Assembly: GCF_016185115.1 (NCBI RefSeq)
Contig: NZ_JACPOF010000015.1
Span: 372,001 to 436,000 of the forward strand
DNA: 64,000 nucleotides
Direction: 5' to 3'
Source of the DNA: Polaromonas sp.
GTDB taxonomy: Bacteria; Pseudomonadota; Gammaproteobacteria; Burkholderiales; Burkholderiaceae_C
In this document: piece by piece, positions 17,405 to 26,845 of the stretch
How positions within the stretch are numbered: the stretch's first letter is position 1
Layout of the letters: each line of letters begins with the position of its first letter
The notes under the pieces: generated by a model
Seen by the model: the letters and a program-made list of their open reading frames with translations, nothing else
What the model was told of the DNA's origin: nothing
Database searches by the model: none
Program-made: the position numbers and the translations under genes

Positions 17405-18919
17405 TTAGCCCGCTGTCGGATCATGGTCCGGCAGATAGGCCCAGGTCTTAAACGCCGCAGATGCGTTCAGCGTCCCACTCCGGATAAGCCGTCGCCAGAT
17501 CTGGCATGCAGGATAGAAATAGTTCGCCGCATCGCCTGGAAACATCGGAATTGATATTGCCTCGGCTATCTCTGGCTCGGGAACATTAAGTTCATACGCA
17601 TTCTCCAGATGCCACCCGAATTCTTCCCATCGGGCCTGGCAGACACATGCTGCCAGAGCCGTTAGCGATGCCATTCTTGGTCCGATGGAAAGTCCATCCG
17701 ACGCTGCAGAATAGAGCTTCCAATACTCCTCCTTCCTGTCAAAGTCAGGCAGGTAGTTACTAAAGTTGTTCGCGACGAACTTGAAGGATGTAGCTCCCCA
17801 GACCACCGACGCGATTCGGGCAAGCTCTGCGACTTCCAGATCAGATCCACCGCTCCGGCGCAGATTCCTGATGTGATGTATAGGTATCGCCTCCTGAGTG
17901 GCGATCAGGCACATCACCCACACCAATTCCTTGTCATGTTCGTCAAGCGCTCTTTTGTTCAGCGCGAGTTCCGTGTAAAAGGCGTCATACGCCTTCAGGA
18001 GCGGCATATCGCAAATTGCCATCAGACCATGATGCGGCAAGATGAACCCACGCGTTTTCCGGATGGACTCAATTCGCTCCGACATTTCTGCGGACATTTC
18101 AGAAGCAGAAGCTTTTGAAACAATCGGCGTTCGCCGAAGTGTGCGCGGTTCTGCATTGTTGAATGGCATGCGGGCGTGGTGAAGCATCTGGTTGTTCCAT
18201 ATCAGCAGATCGCCAGGAGCCCAATGGTGGGCATACACCGTTTCCTCCGATGAATCGGCGATCGAGTTAACTTCCTGCAGCAGCGCCTCGCCTTCTTCGT
18301 TCGTCACTCCACGATATCCCACGACGTTGAGTGGACTCAGCCAGAGCGTCTTCCTTTTTGCGTCGATGTTGTTCCACACCAGGGGTTGCCAAGCGCGCGG
18401 AGCGCTGTCTGGAGCTTTGGAAAGATCCTGCCTCTTGGTGTAATCAGCCGCGTAGTTGTACAGGTGAAGGCACTCAACAGACTCAAGCTTTCTTCTCAAC
18501 GAGGGCGGTAGTTGCGCTAGGACTGCAGAGCCACTCCGAAACTTGGTGACGCTTCCGGATGCTGGAATCTCCAGTCCATAGAGAATCAAGGCTTTGAGCG
18601 GGTGCTGATAGAAGAGGTGGTCCTGGTGAAACAGAATTTCACCATCTCCCAGGATGCCGTCTTTGCGGGTGTTAGAGACATGCTGCGTAATCCCGTCAGA
18701 GTCGCTGCTTTTGTTCCTGATCTCTATGTCGCCAAAAATCCGGGCGAAGCGCGCCTGATCTTCGGGGCTGAGGCCCGCTTGGCGAACCAAAAGAAGGTCA
18801 TGCTCCACAAATGCGCTGCGGAGCATTTCCTCCTCTTGGGCCGTGCAGGCTTTGGAAAGATCCAGTCCGATGACTTCGACGCCAACGTGTTTGGAAAGAG
18901 GTTTGAAATGAATGGTCAT
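17405..18919 (-). CDS. TauD-type dioxygenase fused to CMD/AhpD-like domain
   Basis: A 504-residue two-domain protein. Residues about 1-268 are a TauD/TfdA Fe(II)/2-oxoglutarate dioxygenase: H98-x-D100 (FHQDHLF), a distal His in MLHHAR (247-248), and RTLRRT around 260-264 for 2-oxoglutarate. Residues about 325-480 resemble the helical carboxymuconolactone decarboxylase/AhpD fold, with CVCQARWEEFGWHLENAYELNVPEPEIAEAI split across the pair of core helices; the two cysteines are adjacent (CxC) rather than CxxC. TauD proteins are usually about 280 residues, so this is a genuine fusion in one frame. It probably opens a substrate by hydroxylation and channels the product. Confidence 0.8.
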   Translation of the reverse strand: MTIHFKPLSKHVGVEVIGLDLSKACTAQEEEMLRSAFVEHDLLLVRQAGLSPEDQARFARIFGDIEIRNKSSDSDGITQHVSNTRKDGILGDGEILFHQDHLFYQHPLKALILYGLEIPASGSVTKFRSGSAVLAQLPPSLRRKLESVECLHLYNYAADYTKRQDLSKAPDSAPRAWQPLVWNNIDAKRKTLWLSPLNVVGYRGVTNEEGEALLQEVNSIADSSEETVYAHHWAPGDLLIWNNQMLHHARMPFNNAEPRTLRRTPIVSKASASEMSAEMSERIESIRKTRGFILPHHGLMAICDMPLLKAYDAFYTELALNKRALDEHDKELVWVMCLIATQEAIPIHHIRNLRRSGGSDLEVAELARIASVVWGATSFKFVANNFSNYLPDFDRKEEYWKLYSAASDGLSIGPRMASLTALAACVCQARWEEFGWHLENAYELNVPEPEIAEAISIPMFPGDAANYFYPACQIWRRLIRSGTLNASAAFKTWAYLPDHDPTAG

Positions 18920-18974
18920 CAGGATCTGCCTTGTTCGAATCGTTGTCTCATTTGTTATTTAGCTCTTCATCAGC

Positions 18975-20246
18975 TCATGACCAGTTCGGTTTGGGATACA
19001 CGCCTGGCGTAGTGGCCACTTCGTTGGGGAAAACGGGGACGTTATTGCCGTTGCGCAGGACCGTAATCATTCCCCCGGCGCGTGCGTTGTCGCCTACCTC
19101 GTTGAACTTCACCCCGCCCAAAAGGAAGAACCCGCGGTCACCAGGTTTTAGTTCAGTCGATGCGATTGCATCCCGCAGATCTTTTGGCTTGAGAGACTTC
19201 TTGCGCTCAAGGCTGTCCCAAAGCACAGCAAGGTCTGCAAACATGGTTGCCGAGCCCACATCCATGGGACGTCCGAACTTTGCGGCGTACCTGCCCGTGA
19301 TGGCTGCCATTCCCGGGATCTTCAGTTCCGGAGAGAAACTGTCGCTGGCGTAAATGTTGTTGGAGTCGGCGCCCAGATTTTTCGAAAATTCCGGATCGCT
19401 GGTGGCACCAAGAATGCCCCCCATCACCGCTGGATTGAACCCGAGCTCCTTCATGGTTCTGACTATCAGGATGCCATCAGCTGTCCGGTTGTGTCCAATG
19501 TAAGCCTGTGCATTCGCAGCCTTGAAGCGCGAAATGTACGGCGCAAAGTTTTGGGTCTTGCCGACGTCATAAGTCGCAGCCTCCACCACCTCCATGCCAA
19601 GGCTCTTGGCGGTCTGCACGATAAACTTGTTGGCGCTTTGGCCTGCAATCGAGTTTTCGCTAAAGGCTACTATCTTTGGAAGTGGCTTCCCATTTTTTTC
19701 TGCCAGTGCTTTGACGAAAGTCACCATGTCGCGTGCGTAGGCGTCGATGAGTGGAGAGGCGCGAAATGTGTATTTAAAACCACGGGCAGTGATCGCCGGA
19801 TCAATGTCGTAGGCAGTAAGGAATGGGACACCGGCCCGCTCAGCAATTTGAGTTGAAATGATGGAGGCTGCGCTCTGGTTGCATCCGATCAATACGGTGA
19901 CACCACGCCTTATCAGTTGCTCGGTTTGGGATGCTGCGATTTCCGGTTGACTTTGAGTATCTGCGACCACAGCCCGGAATTTCATCCCTCCCATGGCTTT
20001 TACGCCACCGGCCTCGTTGGCGACTTCGCACGCATATTGAAGCGCATTCCAGGAGTTTTGACCAAAACTGGCGCTCGGTCCCGTTAGTGGCAGGACGGCG
20101 CCGATCACTACCTCGCCGGGTTGAGCTTTGGAAGTAGTGTGAACCGCGATACCTGCAAGGGAGGCCGCGCCTGCAACAAGAAATCTTCTCCTGCCAGAAG
20201 CGGGTGCTGTATGGTTAGAACGGAAGAGCGTGTCAGATGAATTCAT
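18975..20246 (-). CDS. Branched-chain-type ABC substrate-binding protein (LivK-like)
   Basis: A 423-residue type I periplasmic binding protein. Translation starts at ATG 20246, preceded by AAGGAAA; an upstream frame extension has no site. A twin-arginine signal is visible (SGRRRFLVAGAASLAG). Core: VVIGAVLPLTGPSASFGQ, then GCNQSAASIISTQIAERAGVPFL. It follows livF by 13 bp and completes a livHMGFK set. Placed within catabolic genes, it likely binds an aromatic or short carboxylate rather than leucine. Confidence 0.85.
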   Translation of the reverse strand: MNSSDTLFRSNHTAPASGRRRFLVAGAASLAGIAVHTTSKAQPGEVVIGAVLPLTGPSASFGQNSWNALQYACEVANEAGGVKAMGGMKFRAVVADTQSQPEIAASQTEQLIRRGVTVLIGCNQSAASIISTQIAERAGVPFLTAYDIDPAITARGFKYTFRASPLIDAYARDMVTFVKALAEKNGKPLPKIVAFSENSIAGQSANKFIVQTAKSLGMEVVEAATYDVGKTQNFAPYISRFKAANAQAYIGHNRTADGILIVRTMKELGFNPAVMGGILGATSDPEFSKNLGADSNNIYASDSFSPELKIPGMAAITGRYAAKFGRPMDVGSATMFADLAVLWDSLERKKSLKPKDLRDAIASTELKPGDRGFFLLGGVKFNEVGDNARAGGMITVLRNGNNVPVFPNEVATTPGVYPKPNWS

Positions 20247-20259
20247 GATGATGTTTCCT

Positions 20260-20982
20260 TTAGATTTCAACAAAATTGCCGCCGAGAAATGCCGCTCGAA
20301 CTTTGGGGTCATGGAGCAAATCGTTTGCCGCCCCGCCGATAGTGATATGCCCCGCATCCATTACGTATGCGCGACTTGAGCACTTGAGCGACTCTGTGAC
20401 GTTCTGCTCTACCAGAAGCAAGGTCATGCCAGAGTCTCTTAATTTTTTGACTGTCTCAAAGATGCTTTGAACCATTACTGGTGAGAGGCCAAGAGAGGGT
20501 TCATCCAGGATCAACAAACGTGGTTGGAGAGCTAAACCTCTGCCGATGGCCACCATTTGCTGCTCGCCACCGGACAAGGTGCCGGCAATTTGTCCCAGTC
20601 TCTGTTTCAGACGAGGGAAGAGTTCATAGATTGATTCCATCCTCCGTAATGACTCTGTCTTCGTGATGGATCTGGGGAGACCCAGGCGCAGGTTTTCGGC
20701 GACAGTCATGCCCGAGAACAGTTGTCGGCCCTCAGGGACATGGGCGATCCCCTTCTCAACGATTCGGTGGGAATCCAGTCCTGAGATTTTTTCTCCCGAG
20801 AAGAACAACTCGCCTTGGCTTGAGATCAGCCCTGACACCGCTCGCAGTAATGTCGTTTTTCCGGCTCCGTTAGAGCCAATCAGCGATACCACTTCGCCTT
20901 CATCCACATGCAAGCTGACATCAAACAGAACCGGGACGTCACCATAGGCAGCTGAGAGATTCCTGATATCAAGCAGTGCCAT
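20260..20982 (-). CDS. livF: LivF-like ABC transporter ATPase
   Basis: A 240-residue ATPase with Walker A GSNGAGKTT, signature LSGGEQQ, Walker B LLILDEPSLGLSP, and LLLVEQNV with the switch region. ATG 20982 (GGGAGCAGGTT upstream) is preferred to an upstream ATG at 21012. It overlaps livG by 14 bp, so the genes are translationally coupled. Cytoplasmic subunit of the importer with livG, livH, livM and the binding protein. Confidence 0.9.
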   Translation of the reverse strand: MALLDIRNLSAAYGDVPVLFDVSLHVDEGEVVSLIGSNGAGKTTLLRAVSGLISSQGELFFSGEKISGLDSHRIVEKGIAHVPEGRQLFSGMTVAENLRLGLPRSITKTESLRRMESIYELFPRLKQRLGQIAGTLSGGEQQMVAIGRGLALQPRLLILDEPSLGLSPVMVQSIFETVKKLRDSGMTLLLVEQNVTESLKCSSRAYVMDAGHITIGGAANDLLHDPKVRAAFLGGNFVEI

Positions 20983-21694
20983 AACCTGCTCCCAAATAAG
21001 CTTCGATGACATGCTGGTTCTTCAGTATTTCCGACGGCGTTCCTTGCGCGATGAGTTGCCCATGATCAAGCACGACAACCTGTTTTGCCAGGGAAAAAAT
21101 AGCCGGTAAAACATGCTCGATCATCAGCACGGTCACTCCCTCACTCGCAACGCTGTCTATTAGTTCTACAAGCTTGTCAACCTCCGCTGGTCTCAGGCCG
21201 GCGGCGACCTCGTCGAGCAGCAGCAATTTAGGAGCAGTTGCGTACGCGCGTGCAATTTCAAGGCGCTTGCGATCCATGACAGCGAGCTGATGACCAAGCC
21301 GTTCTGCGTGGGCCATCAATCCGAATCGCTCCAGGATCACATCCGCTTTCTGTGTGGCTTCCGCCATGTTTTTGGTCCTGAGAAGCACGCCGATGCGGAC
21401 AGTCTGGCGAACTGTAAGTTCGGGAAAGGGCTTGGTGATCTGAAAGGTGCGGCCTATCCCCGCGATGCAGCGTTTATAGGGAGGAAGGCTGGTGATGTCT
21501 TTGTCCTGAAAGGTCACACCTCCAGTACTTGGTTTGATGAAACCTGAAATTACACCGAATAGTGTTGTCTTCCCGGCGCCATTTGCACCCATGACGCCAA
21601 AAGTACCACCCTCTGGCACCTCAAAGCTGACACCCTGTAGTGCCTTTAAGCCACCAAAGTTGCGGCCAACAGCCTCTAGCGAGAGTAGGCTCAT
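20969..21694 (-). CDS. livG: LivG-like ABC transporter ATPase with variant signature
   Basis: A 241-residue ATPase. Walker A (GANGAGKTTLF) and Walker B (LLLLDEVAAGL) are intact, but the ABC signature reads LAVMDRKRLEIARA instead of LSxGxxRRLEIARA. Similar Leu/Arg-Lys variants occur in some betaproteobacterial LivG proteins, so this may be a subfamily trait rather than damage. ATG 21694 overlaps the livM stop as ATGA; an ATG at 21706 is the alternative. Confidence 0.87.
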   Translation of the reverse strand: MSLLSLEAVGRNFGGLKALQGVSFEVPEGGTFGVMGANGAGKTTLFGVISGFIKPSTGGVTFQDKDITSLPPYKRCIAGIGRTFQITKPFPELTVRQTVRIGVLLRTKNMAEATQKADVILERFGLMAHAERLGHQLAVMDRKRLEIARAYATAPKLLLLDEVAAGLRPAEVDKLVELIDSVASEGVTVLMIEHVLPAIFSLAKQVVVLDHGQLIAQGTPSEILKNQHVIEAYLGAGYGTA

Positions 21695-22680
21695 TTTCTT
21701 TTCCATCCGATCCGTTTTGAGAGTGACAGCAGACCGCCAGGTACGCGGATAACAATGATGATGAGAACCACCGCGTAGGCAATGCGTAGCAAACTTGTTA
21801 TCTCCCGTGAGTCTGCGAAGGGAAGAGCGCGGATGATTTCAGAGATCACACCGAAAGTGACTGCTCCGATGATTGGCCCGGCCACGGTGCCGGCCCCTCC
21901 CACCATCGTGCCGAGCAACATCGTGAGAATGTGTTCAAAAGAAAACATGGTGTTCGGCGCAATAAACAAAAGAAACTGCGCGTAGAAACTGCCGGCGATC
22001 GCGGTAGGAAATGCAGATAGCGCTATGACGGCGACTTTGCAGCGGAATGTGGGTATACCGGTGGCTTCAGCGGCATCTTCATCCTCGCGGATGGCCTGAA
22101 GATACTGGCCAAATCGACTTCTCTCAAGTAAAAATGTCCCAAGTGCCAGCAATATCACAAGGAACAGTGCAATCACCAAATAAGGAGCGCGTGAGGTGAA
22201 CAGCATGTTTGCGGGCTGGTTCGCCAACACGAGGTAAATGCCCGCACTGCCACCCAGAGAGTCAAACTGGTCGATGAGGCTTCGCACCACTTCCGCGGCA
22301 CTCAGCGTCACCACGGCGAAAAAAATACCCTTCACGCCGCTGCGAAACGCAACTGCAGAGAGTGCAGCGCCTGCCGCAGATGCGATTAGCCCGCCAACAA
22401 GCATCCCAAACCACGGGGAAATGCCATATGTGGTGAAAAGCACTGTGGAGGTGTAGCCCCCAATTCCAAAAAAGACAGTGTGTCCCAAAGAGAATTGCCC
22501 GGCATAACCCGCAGAAAGGTTCCAACTTTGTGCAAGGATGCACCCTAAAAGAATCAAGGTTGCCGCAGTCAAGGAGTAATCCGAGCCAGCTGCAGCCAGC
22601 GCGAGAAGGCCGATTACTCCAGCTAGAGCAACAAGTCGCATGGGGGAAAGATGGCGCAGAAAGGAGATCTTGGAGGTCAT
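21691..22680 (-). CDS. livM: LivM-like ABC transporter permease
   Basis: A 329-residue polytopic membrane protein with about nine hydrophobic segments. The LivM hallmark GYAGQFSLGHTVFFGIGGY lies near residues 65-83 and EDEDAAEATGI marks the cytoplasmic coupling loop; GTMVGGAGTVAGPIIGA follows. ATG 22680 begins 7 bp after the livH stop; an upstream TTG at 22701 would overlap livH. Couples with livG and livF. Confidence 0.88.
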   Translation of the reverse strand: MTSKISFLRHLSPMRLVALAGVIGLLALAAAGSDYSLTAATLILLGCILAQSWNLSAGYAGQFSLGHTVFFGIGGYTSTVLFTTYGISPWFGMLVGGLIASAAGAALSAVAFRSGVKGIFFAVVTLSAAEVVRSLIDQFDSLGGSAGIYLVLANQPANMLFTSRAPYLVIALFLVILLALGTFLLERSRFGQYLQAIREDEDAAEATGIPTFRCKVAVIALSAFPTAIAGSFYAQFLLFIAPNTMFSFEHILTMLLGTMVGGAGTVAGPIIGAVTFGVISEIIRALPFADSREITSLLRIAYAVVLIIIVIRVPGGLLSLSKRIGWKRK

Positions 22681-22687
22681 GACGCAG

Positions 22688-23554
22688 TTACTTTCGCGCA
22701 AACAGGCCTTCTGGCCTAACCAGAAGCGTCAGAAGAAGTAGTGCGAATACGACCGCACTACCTAGGGATGCGCCGATGAACAAGCCACTAAGAGCTTCAA
22801 TCACGCCAATCAGGAGGCCGGCGAAGAGGGCGCCAGGGAAACTCCCGAGGCCCCCAATGATTGCAACCACGAACGCTTTAAGCATGAAGTCGTGACCGAC
22901 AAACGGGCTTACAAGGTACATCGGTAGCAAAAGGCCAGCCGCCATGGCTCCTGTTGCTGTCGCGAGGGCAAATGCCCAGCGGAAGACTTTCTCGATGGGC
23001 ACGCCGACAACAGCCGCACCAACCTTGTTATCACTTGCAGCCCGTATCTGGGTACCAAAACGCGTGTACCTGAGAAATGCCCACAGCAGTCCAATCACAA
23101 AGAAGCTGGCGACACCTGCGATGACCTGGGTCCAAGGCATGGCTATGCCCGAGATTCTCAGAGAGCTGCTTGCGAAAGGTGGTGGAACGCTTCGCAGATC
23201 TCCACCGAAAATGAGATTTGCAAGATTCTCCAGAATGATCATTAGTCCCAGAGTCGTCAGCAGCTGTGCGGCAACCGAACTACTCATGATTGGCGCAATC
23301 GCAAGCTTGTACAGGAGCTGCCCCAAGCCCAGGAAAATAACGAAAAGAATGGGTGCTGCTATATAGGGGCTCAGTCCAAAATATTTGTTAAGGCAGTAAC
23401 CCCCAAACATAGCAATCATGATGCTATGTCCGTGTGCGAAATTGGCAATGTTCATGACACCAAAAACAATGGTGAATCCTACGGTTGCTAGTGCGTAAGC
23501 GGCCCCCATTAACAGTCCGCTCACAATGGCCTGAATCACAATTTCCGCGCTCAT
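22688..23554 (-). CDS. livH: LivH-like ABC transporter permease
   Basis: A 288-residue polytopic permease. GLLMGAAYALATVGFTIVFGVMNIANFAHG at the N-terminus (seen in two parts across the first helices) is the LivH hallmark. AASDNKVGAAVVGV marks the coupling helix and GGLGSFPGALFAGLLIG the C-terminal helices. The ATG at 23554 overlaps the MmgE/PrpD stop as ATGA, tying the importer to that enzyme's mRNA. Confidence 0.9.
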   Translation of the reverse strand: MSAEIVIQAIVSGLLMGAAYALATVGFTIVFGVMNIANFAHGHSIMIAMFGGYCLNKYFGLSPYIAAPILFVIFLGLGQLLYKLAIAPIMSSSVAAQLLTTLGLMIILENLANLIFGGDLRSVPPPFASSSLRISGIAMPWTQVIAGVASFFVIGLLWAFLRYTRFGTQIRAASDNKVGAAVVGVPIEKVFRWAFALATATGAMAAGLLLPMYLVSPFVGHDFMLKAFVVAIIGGLGSFPGALFAGLLIGVIEALSGLFIGASLGSAVVFALLLLTLLVRPEGLFARK

Positions 23555-24915
23555 TGAAATTCTTTCTCGAAGGTGCTTAACGCCATTAAGGTTTTCAGAT
23601 CGGGGAGCTCCTCGATACACCGAAGCAAGTCCAGTGCCTTGGCTGCTGAAGACTTACCCAGTGTCGATCCAGCAAGATTCAGGAATTTGGAACTCAGCCT
23701 TTGGTCTTGATCGGCTAGATCGCGATTAGCTTCGGCGAGATTGGCCGTACCGTGCAGAGTTGTTCCATCCTTCAAATGAATGTCAACGTCTGACTGCCAA
23801 TCAGGAAAAGTAGGCTCATGATGCATTTGCACGAGATTTTTTGTCCGTGCAATTTCCGGCCGGGTAATCTGCTCCAGGGAATAGGAGTCGACGTCACCCG
23901 TATCTACGCCAGTCAACGTCATTGCCAGATTTAGAGGTATGCAAAACTTCATCTCAGGCACAGTCTGCGGGTCTGTCACGTTGCATAGTTTGTTAATAAA
24001 GGTTGATACATAGGCATCCACGGAAAGGATGTCTCCGGGCGCTAGATCGTGCTCACGGACAGATGAATAAGTGGCTTCTAAGGCAGGATGAGCCCCGAAG
24101 CAGCAAACGTGATGTTTGAAAATAGTGTCAAGAATGCGCCACTCTTTATTGAGACCCTGCAAGGCTGCTGAAGGATTCACTGCTTGTGACTGGGTTGCCG
24201 CAAATCCCTGCGCACAGTCCAGCACTTGGTTGTTTGCAGTCATACCTTTCGCAGCGAGGCTAGCCGCGAGGACCCCACTACTGGCTGCACGCCCGGAGTG
24301 GAAGGTCATAGCCTGGGTCTTTATCATTGACTGGAGACCTGCTGCCTGTGTTCCTGCAAGACCCAATGCGTGAAGCAATTGCTTAATGCTGAGATGCATA
24401 AGCCGGGCTGCGGCAACAGTCGCTCCGAAAGTGCCGATGGTGCCCGATGGGTTCCATCCATGGCTGTAGTGTGTCGGCCCCATCAAACGTCCGATACGGC
24501 ACTCGACCTCGATTGCAACAGCTACTGCAGTTATGAAATCCGCGCCAGTCGCGTTAGTGAGCTCGGTTAACGCGAGTGCTGCAGGTACCACTGGGGCTGA
24601 GGGGTGCCCTGGCATGTCGAGGTGAACATCGTCATAGTCCAATACATGCGAAAGGGCGCCATTGACTAGAGCTGCCTGTTGTAATGTGCAGCGAACATTG
24701 GTGCCAACGACAGATGCTTGTTTGTTTCCTCCCTGCTCGGAGATTTCTTCGAGCAAGATTTTGGCAAAGGGATCTTTTGTTCCCGCCAGCGTGCAGCCGA
24801 GCCAATCGAGTACGCATTGTTTGGCTACCGTGACCACTTGCCGAGGCAGCCGTTCGAACTCAGCTTTAAGCGCGAATTCGGCCAGAGTCTCGGTGACGTT
24901 GTGTTCGGTGGTCAT
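23551..24915 (-). CDS. MmgE/PrpD family protein
   Basis: A 454-residue protein of the MmgE/PrpD family, which includes 2-methylcitrate dehydratase and cis-aconitate decarboxylase. Visible blocks: CVLDWLGCTLAG, LVNGALSHVLDYDDVH, GHPSAPVVPAALAL, and RAASSGVLAASLAAKGMTA. ATG 24915 is chosen; upstream residues overlap the Bug gene's end. The length is usual. With flanking Bug and liv transporters it probably handles a tricarboxylate-like or substituted dicarboxylate intermediate. The reaction cannot be assigned. Confidence 0.88.
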   Translation of the reverse strand: MTTEHNVTETLAEFALKAEFERLPRQVVTVAKQCVLDWLGCTLAGTKDPFAKILLEEISEQGGNKQASVVGTNVRCTLQQAALVNGALSHVLDYDDVHLDMPGHPSAPVVPAALALTELTNATGADFITAVAVAIEVECRIGRLMGPTHYSHGWNPSGTIGTFGATVAAARLMHLSIKQLLHALGLAGTQAAGLQSMIKTQAMTFHSGRAASSGVLAASLAAKGMTANNQVLDCAQGFAATQSQAVNPSAALQGLNKEWRILDTIFKHHVCCFGAHPALEATYSSVREHDLAPGDILSVDAYVSTFINKLCNVTDPQTVPEMKFCIPLNLAMTLTGVDTGDVDSYSLEQITRPEIARTKNLVQMHHEPTFPDWQSDVDIHLKDGTTLHGTANLAEANRDLADQDQRLSSKFLNLAGSTLGKSSAAKALDLLRCIEELPDLKTLMALSTFEKEFQ

Positions 24916-24932
24916 GTCAAGTGAAGCAGGGT

Positions 24933-25913
24933 TCACTTTTCGGCAATGCCAAGGCGTCTGACTACGGGTGCCCATAGATCACGGTCACGACGCAGATATC
25001 CGGGCAATTCATCGAACGGTACAGGCCGTATCTCGTTTCCGAGTTCATTAAGCCGTGCCGCCATTTCTGGTTTACTTAAGACTTGAACAACCGCTGCGTG
25101 GATCTGCCTCGAGATACTTTCCGGCGCCAGTTTGTTGGCAACCAGCATATAGAAGCCGGTGGACGAGTAGCCTGGAATTACCTCGGAGATGGCCGCAACA
25201 TCAGGATATATAGACATCCGCTTGTTCGAGGTCACCGCTATTGGCCTGAGCTGGCCCGCCTTTACGGGGCCCGACAGGCCAGGCCCTGCTTCGATGAGCA
25301 TGTCAACGCGACCGGATGCTACATCGGGCAATGCTTGGGCAATGCCGGGGTAGGGGACATAGGTCATGTCCAGTCCGGTTTGTGACATCAAAAGAGCACC
25401 AGACAGATGCAGGACGGATCCCACTCCTGTCGCGCCATAGTTCATTTTCCCTGGATTCTTCTTGGCGTAATCAATGAGCTCTTTGAGGTTGCGAACCGGG
25501 AGGCCTGGACCAATTGCCATGATCAATGGAATTTCGGCGACCAAGGCAACGGGGGAAAAATCCTTCTCGACGTTATAGGGAAGCTTGGTGTACATCGATT
25601 GGGCAATAGTCAGGGAATTTCCTGAGCCAAAAAAAATTGCATATCCGTCGGCGGGTGAGTTGAGCATGGCTTGAGCAGCAACAATGCCTCCAGATCCCGG
25701 CCGATTTTCAACAATCACCCGCTGTCCCCATGTTGTCGAAAGCTCGTTGGCAAGCAGACGAGCCAGGACGTCACCTGTGCTTCCTGCGCTGACTGCTGTG
25801 ATGAGGCGTACTGGTTTGACTGGGAACGCATCAGCCGCAAAAGTTGCCGTGTATGACACAGCGGCAAAACTTGCCGAGATGAAGAGCTTCACACTCCATA
25901 GAAGAATACGCAT
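24933..25913 (-). CDS. Bug/TctC-type periplasmic solute receptor
   Basis: A 326-residue receptor with Sec signal (LFISASFAAVSYTATFAADA) and SD CTGGAG. Family blocks: KPVRLITAVSAGSTGDVLARL, ENRPGSGGIVAAQ, GATGVGSVLHLSGALL and YVPYPGIAQALPD. Where most paralogues read PYKG, this one has PYPG, so the ligand pocket may differ. It directly precedes the MmgE/PrpD gene and may feed it. Confidence 0.88.
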   Translation of the reverse strand: MRILLWSVKLFISASFAAVSYTATFAADAFPVKPVRLITAVSAGSTGDVLARLLANELSTTWGQRVIVENRPGSGGIVAAQAMLNSPADGYAIFFGSGNSLTIAQSMYTKLPYNVEKDFSPVALVAEIPLIMAIGPGLPVRNLKELIDYAKKNPGKMNYGATGVGSVLHLSGALLMSQTGLDMTYVPYPGIAQALPDVASGRVDMLIEAGPGLSGPVKAGQLRPIAVTSNKRMSIYPDVAAISEVIPGYSSTGFYMLVANKLAPESISRQIHAAVVQVLSKPEMAARLNELGNEIRPVPFDELPGYLRRDRDLWAPVVRRLGIAEK

Positions 25914-25973
25914 TGGGAACTCCAGGTTCTTCGGTTAATTGGATGGCTTGACCTATGCGAAGCAGCCGAAATG

Positions 25974-26843
25974 TCAGCGCCTGGATTTGAATAGTCCATC
26001 CTGGAAAGCCGCCAACACACGGTAGAACTCATCTGGCTGCTCACGAAAAACGAATGAGCCCGCCTTGTTGATGATGTGAAAATGAGCGTTCACCTGCTTT
26101 GCTGCAGCGATCCTGAACAAGCTGAGCGGATAGTCGGGAGTTATGAGTGGATCGTTTTGGCCTGCGATGACCTGCACGGGTACTGAAAGTCCTTCAGCCC
26201 TGGCAAGTTTGAAAAATCGGAATTTGGCTTTCGTGGCGCTGGCCAAAAAAGTTTTCTTGTAGCCCTGGCCAGACATCGCTTGGACTGCACCGAGGTGTGC
26301 TGGTTGGTTTGCCGCGTTTACGGACGCTTCCAGAAGAGCCTCATCTATGTGCTGATGGCTATAAGACAGTCTCTCGAATGCCCAATGTTGGGATTTCTTT
26401 GACCAAAGTGGTGCCGGCGGATACTGGAGCGTGTAGTTCTCCACGCCGTCGCCGGAAGGTGATGCCCATGCGCTAGAAACGATAGTTATTGCTGTCAGAA
26501 GTTTTGGATGCTCCATGGCCATCATGAGCGCCACCAGCCCCGCAACATCGTGGCCTACAAGATGAACAGGCCCCAGCTTTTGACGGTCTGTAAATTCCGC
26601 GACTTTCTGGGTCATCACGTCGACCGTGGGAACCTCTTGCAGTATTGGTGAACCAGCGCTGCCTGGCAGATCCAAAGTCAGGACCTTCCTCGACTTGCTG
26701 AATTGCTCTAACGGCGCACCCCAAACGTGTTTTCCAGCGCAATAGGGCGTGACTCCCGGAACATTTGCCTGAAGGAACAGAATCGGGCAACCGGCATTTG
26801 TGGTACCGGTCTGTCCGCCAGATGAAGTAGAAGATTCGTTCAT
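25974..26843 (-). CDS. Alpha/beta hydrolase-fold protein with altered triad
   Basis: A 289-residue alpha/beta hydrolase-fold protein. The nucleophile elbow is GHDVAG with D99 where its tandem neighbour has Ser. The acid region is GQNDPLITPD (D231). The usual catalytic His position reads KAGSFVF with S263, where the neighbour has AGHF. Asp nucleophiles occur in dehalogenases and epoxide hydrolases, but those keep the His. It may be a non-hydrolytic or binding paralogue. Its start lies 2 bp after the upstream hydrolase's stop. Fold confident; catalysis doubtful. Confidence 0.82.
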   Translation of the reverse strand: MNESSTSSGGQTGTTNAGCPILFLQANVPGVTPYCAGKHVWGAPLEQFSKSRKVLTLDLPGSAGSPILQEVPTVDVMTQKVAEFTDRQKLGPVHLVGHDVAGLVALMMAMEHPKLLTAITIVSSAWASPSGDGVENYTLQYPPAPLWSKKSQHWAFERLSYSHQHIDEALLEASVNAANQPAHLGAVQAMSGQGYKKTFLASATKAKFRFFKLARAEGLSVPVQVIAGQNDPLITPDYPLSLFRIAAAKQVNAHFHIINKAGSFVFREQPDEFYRVLAAFQDGLFKSRR

Positions 26844-26845
26844 GA

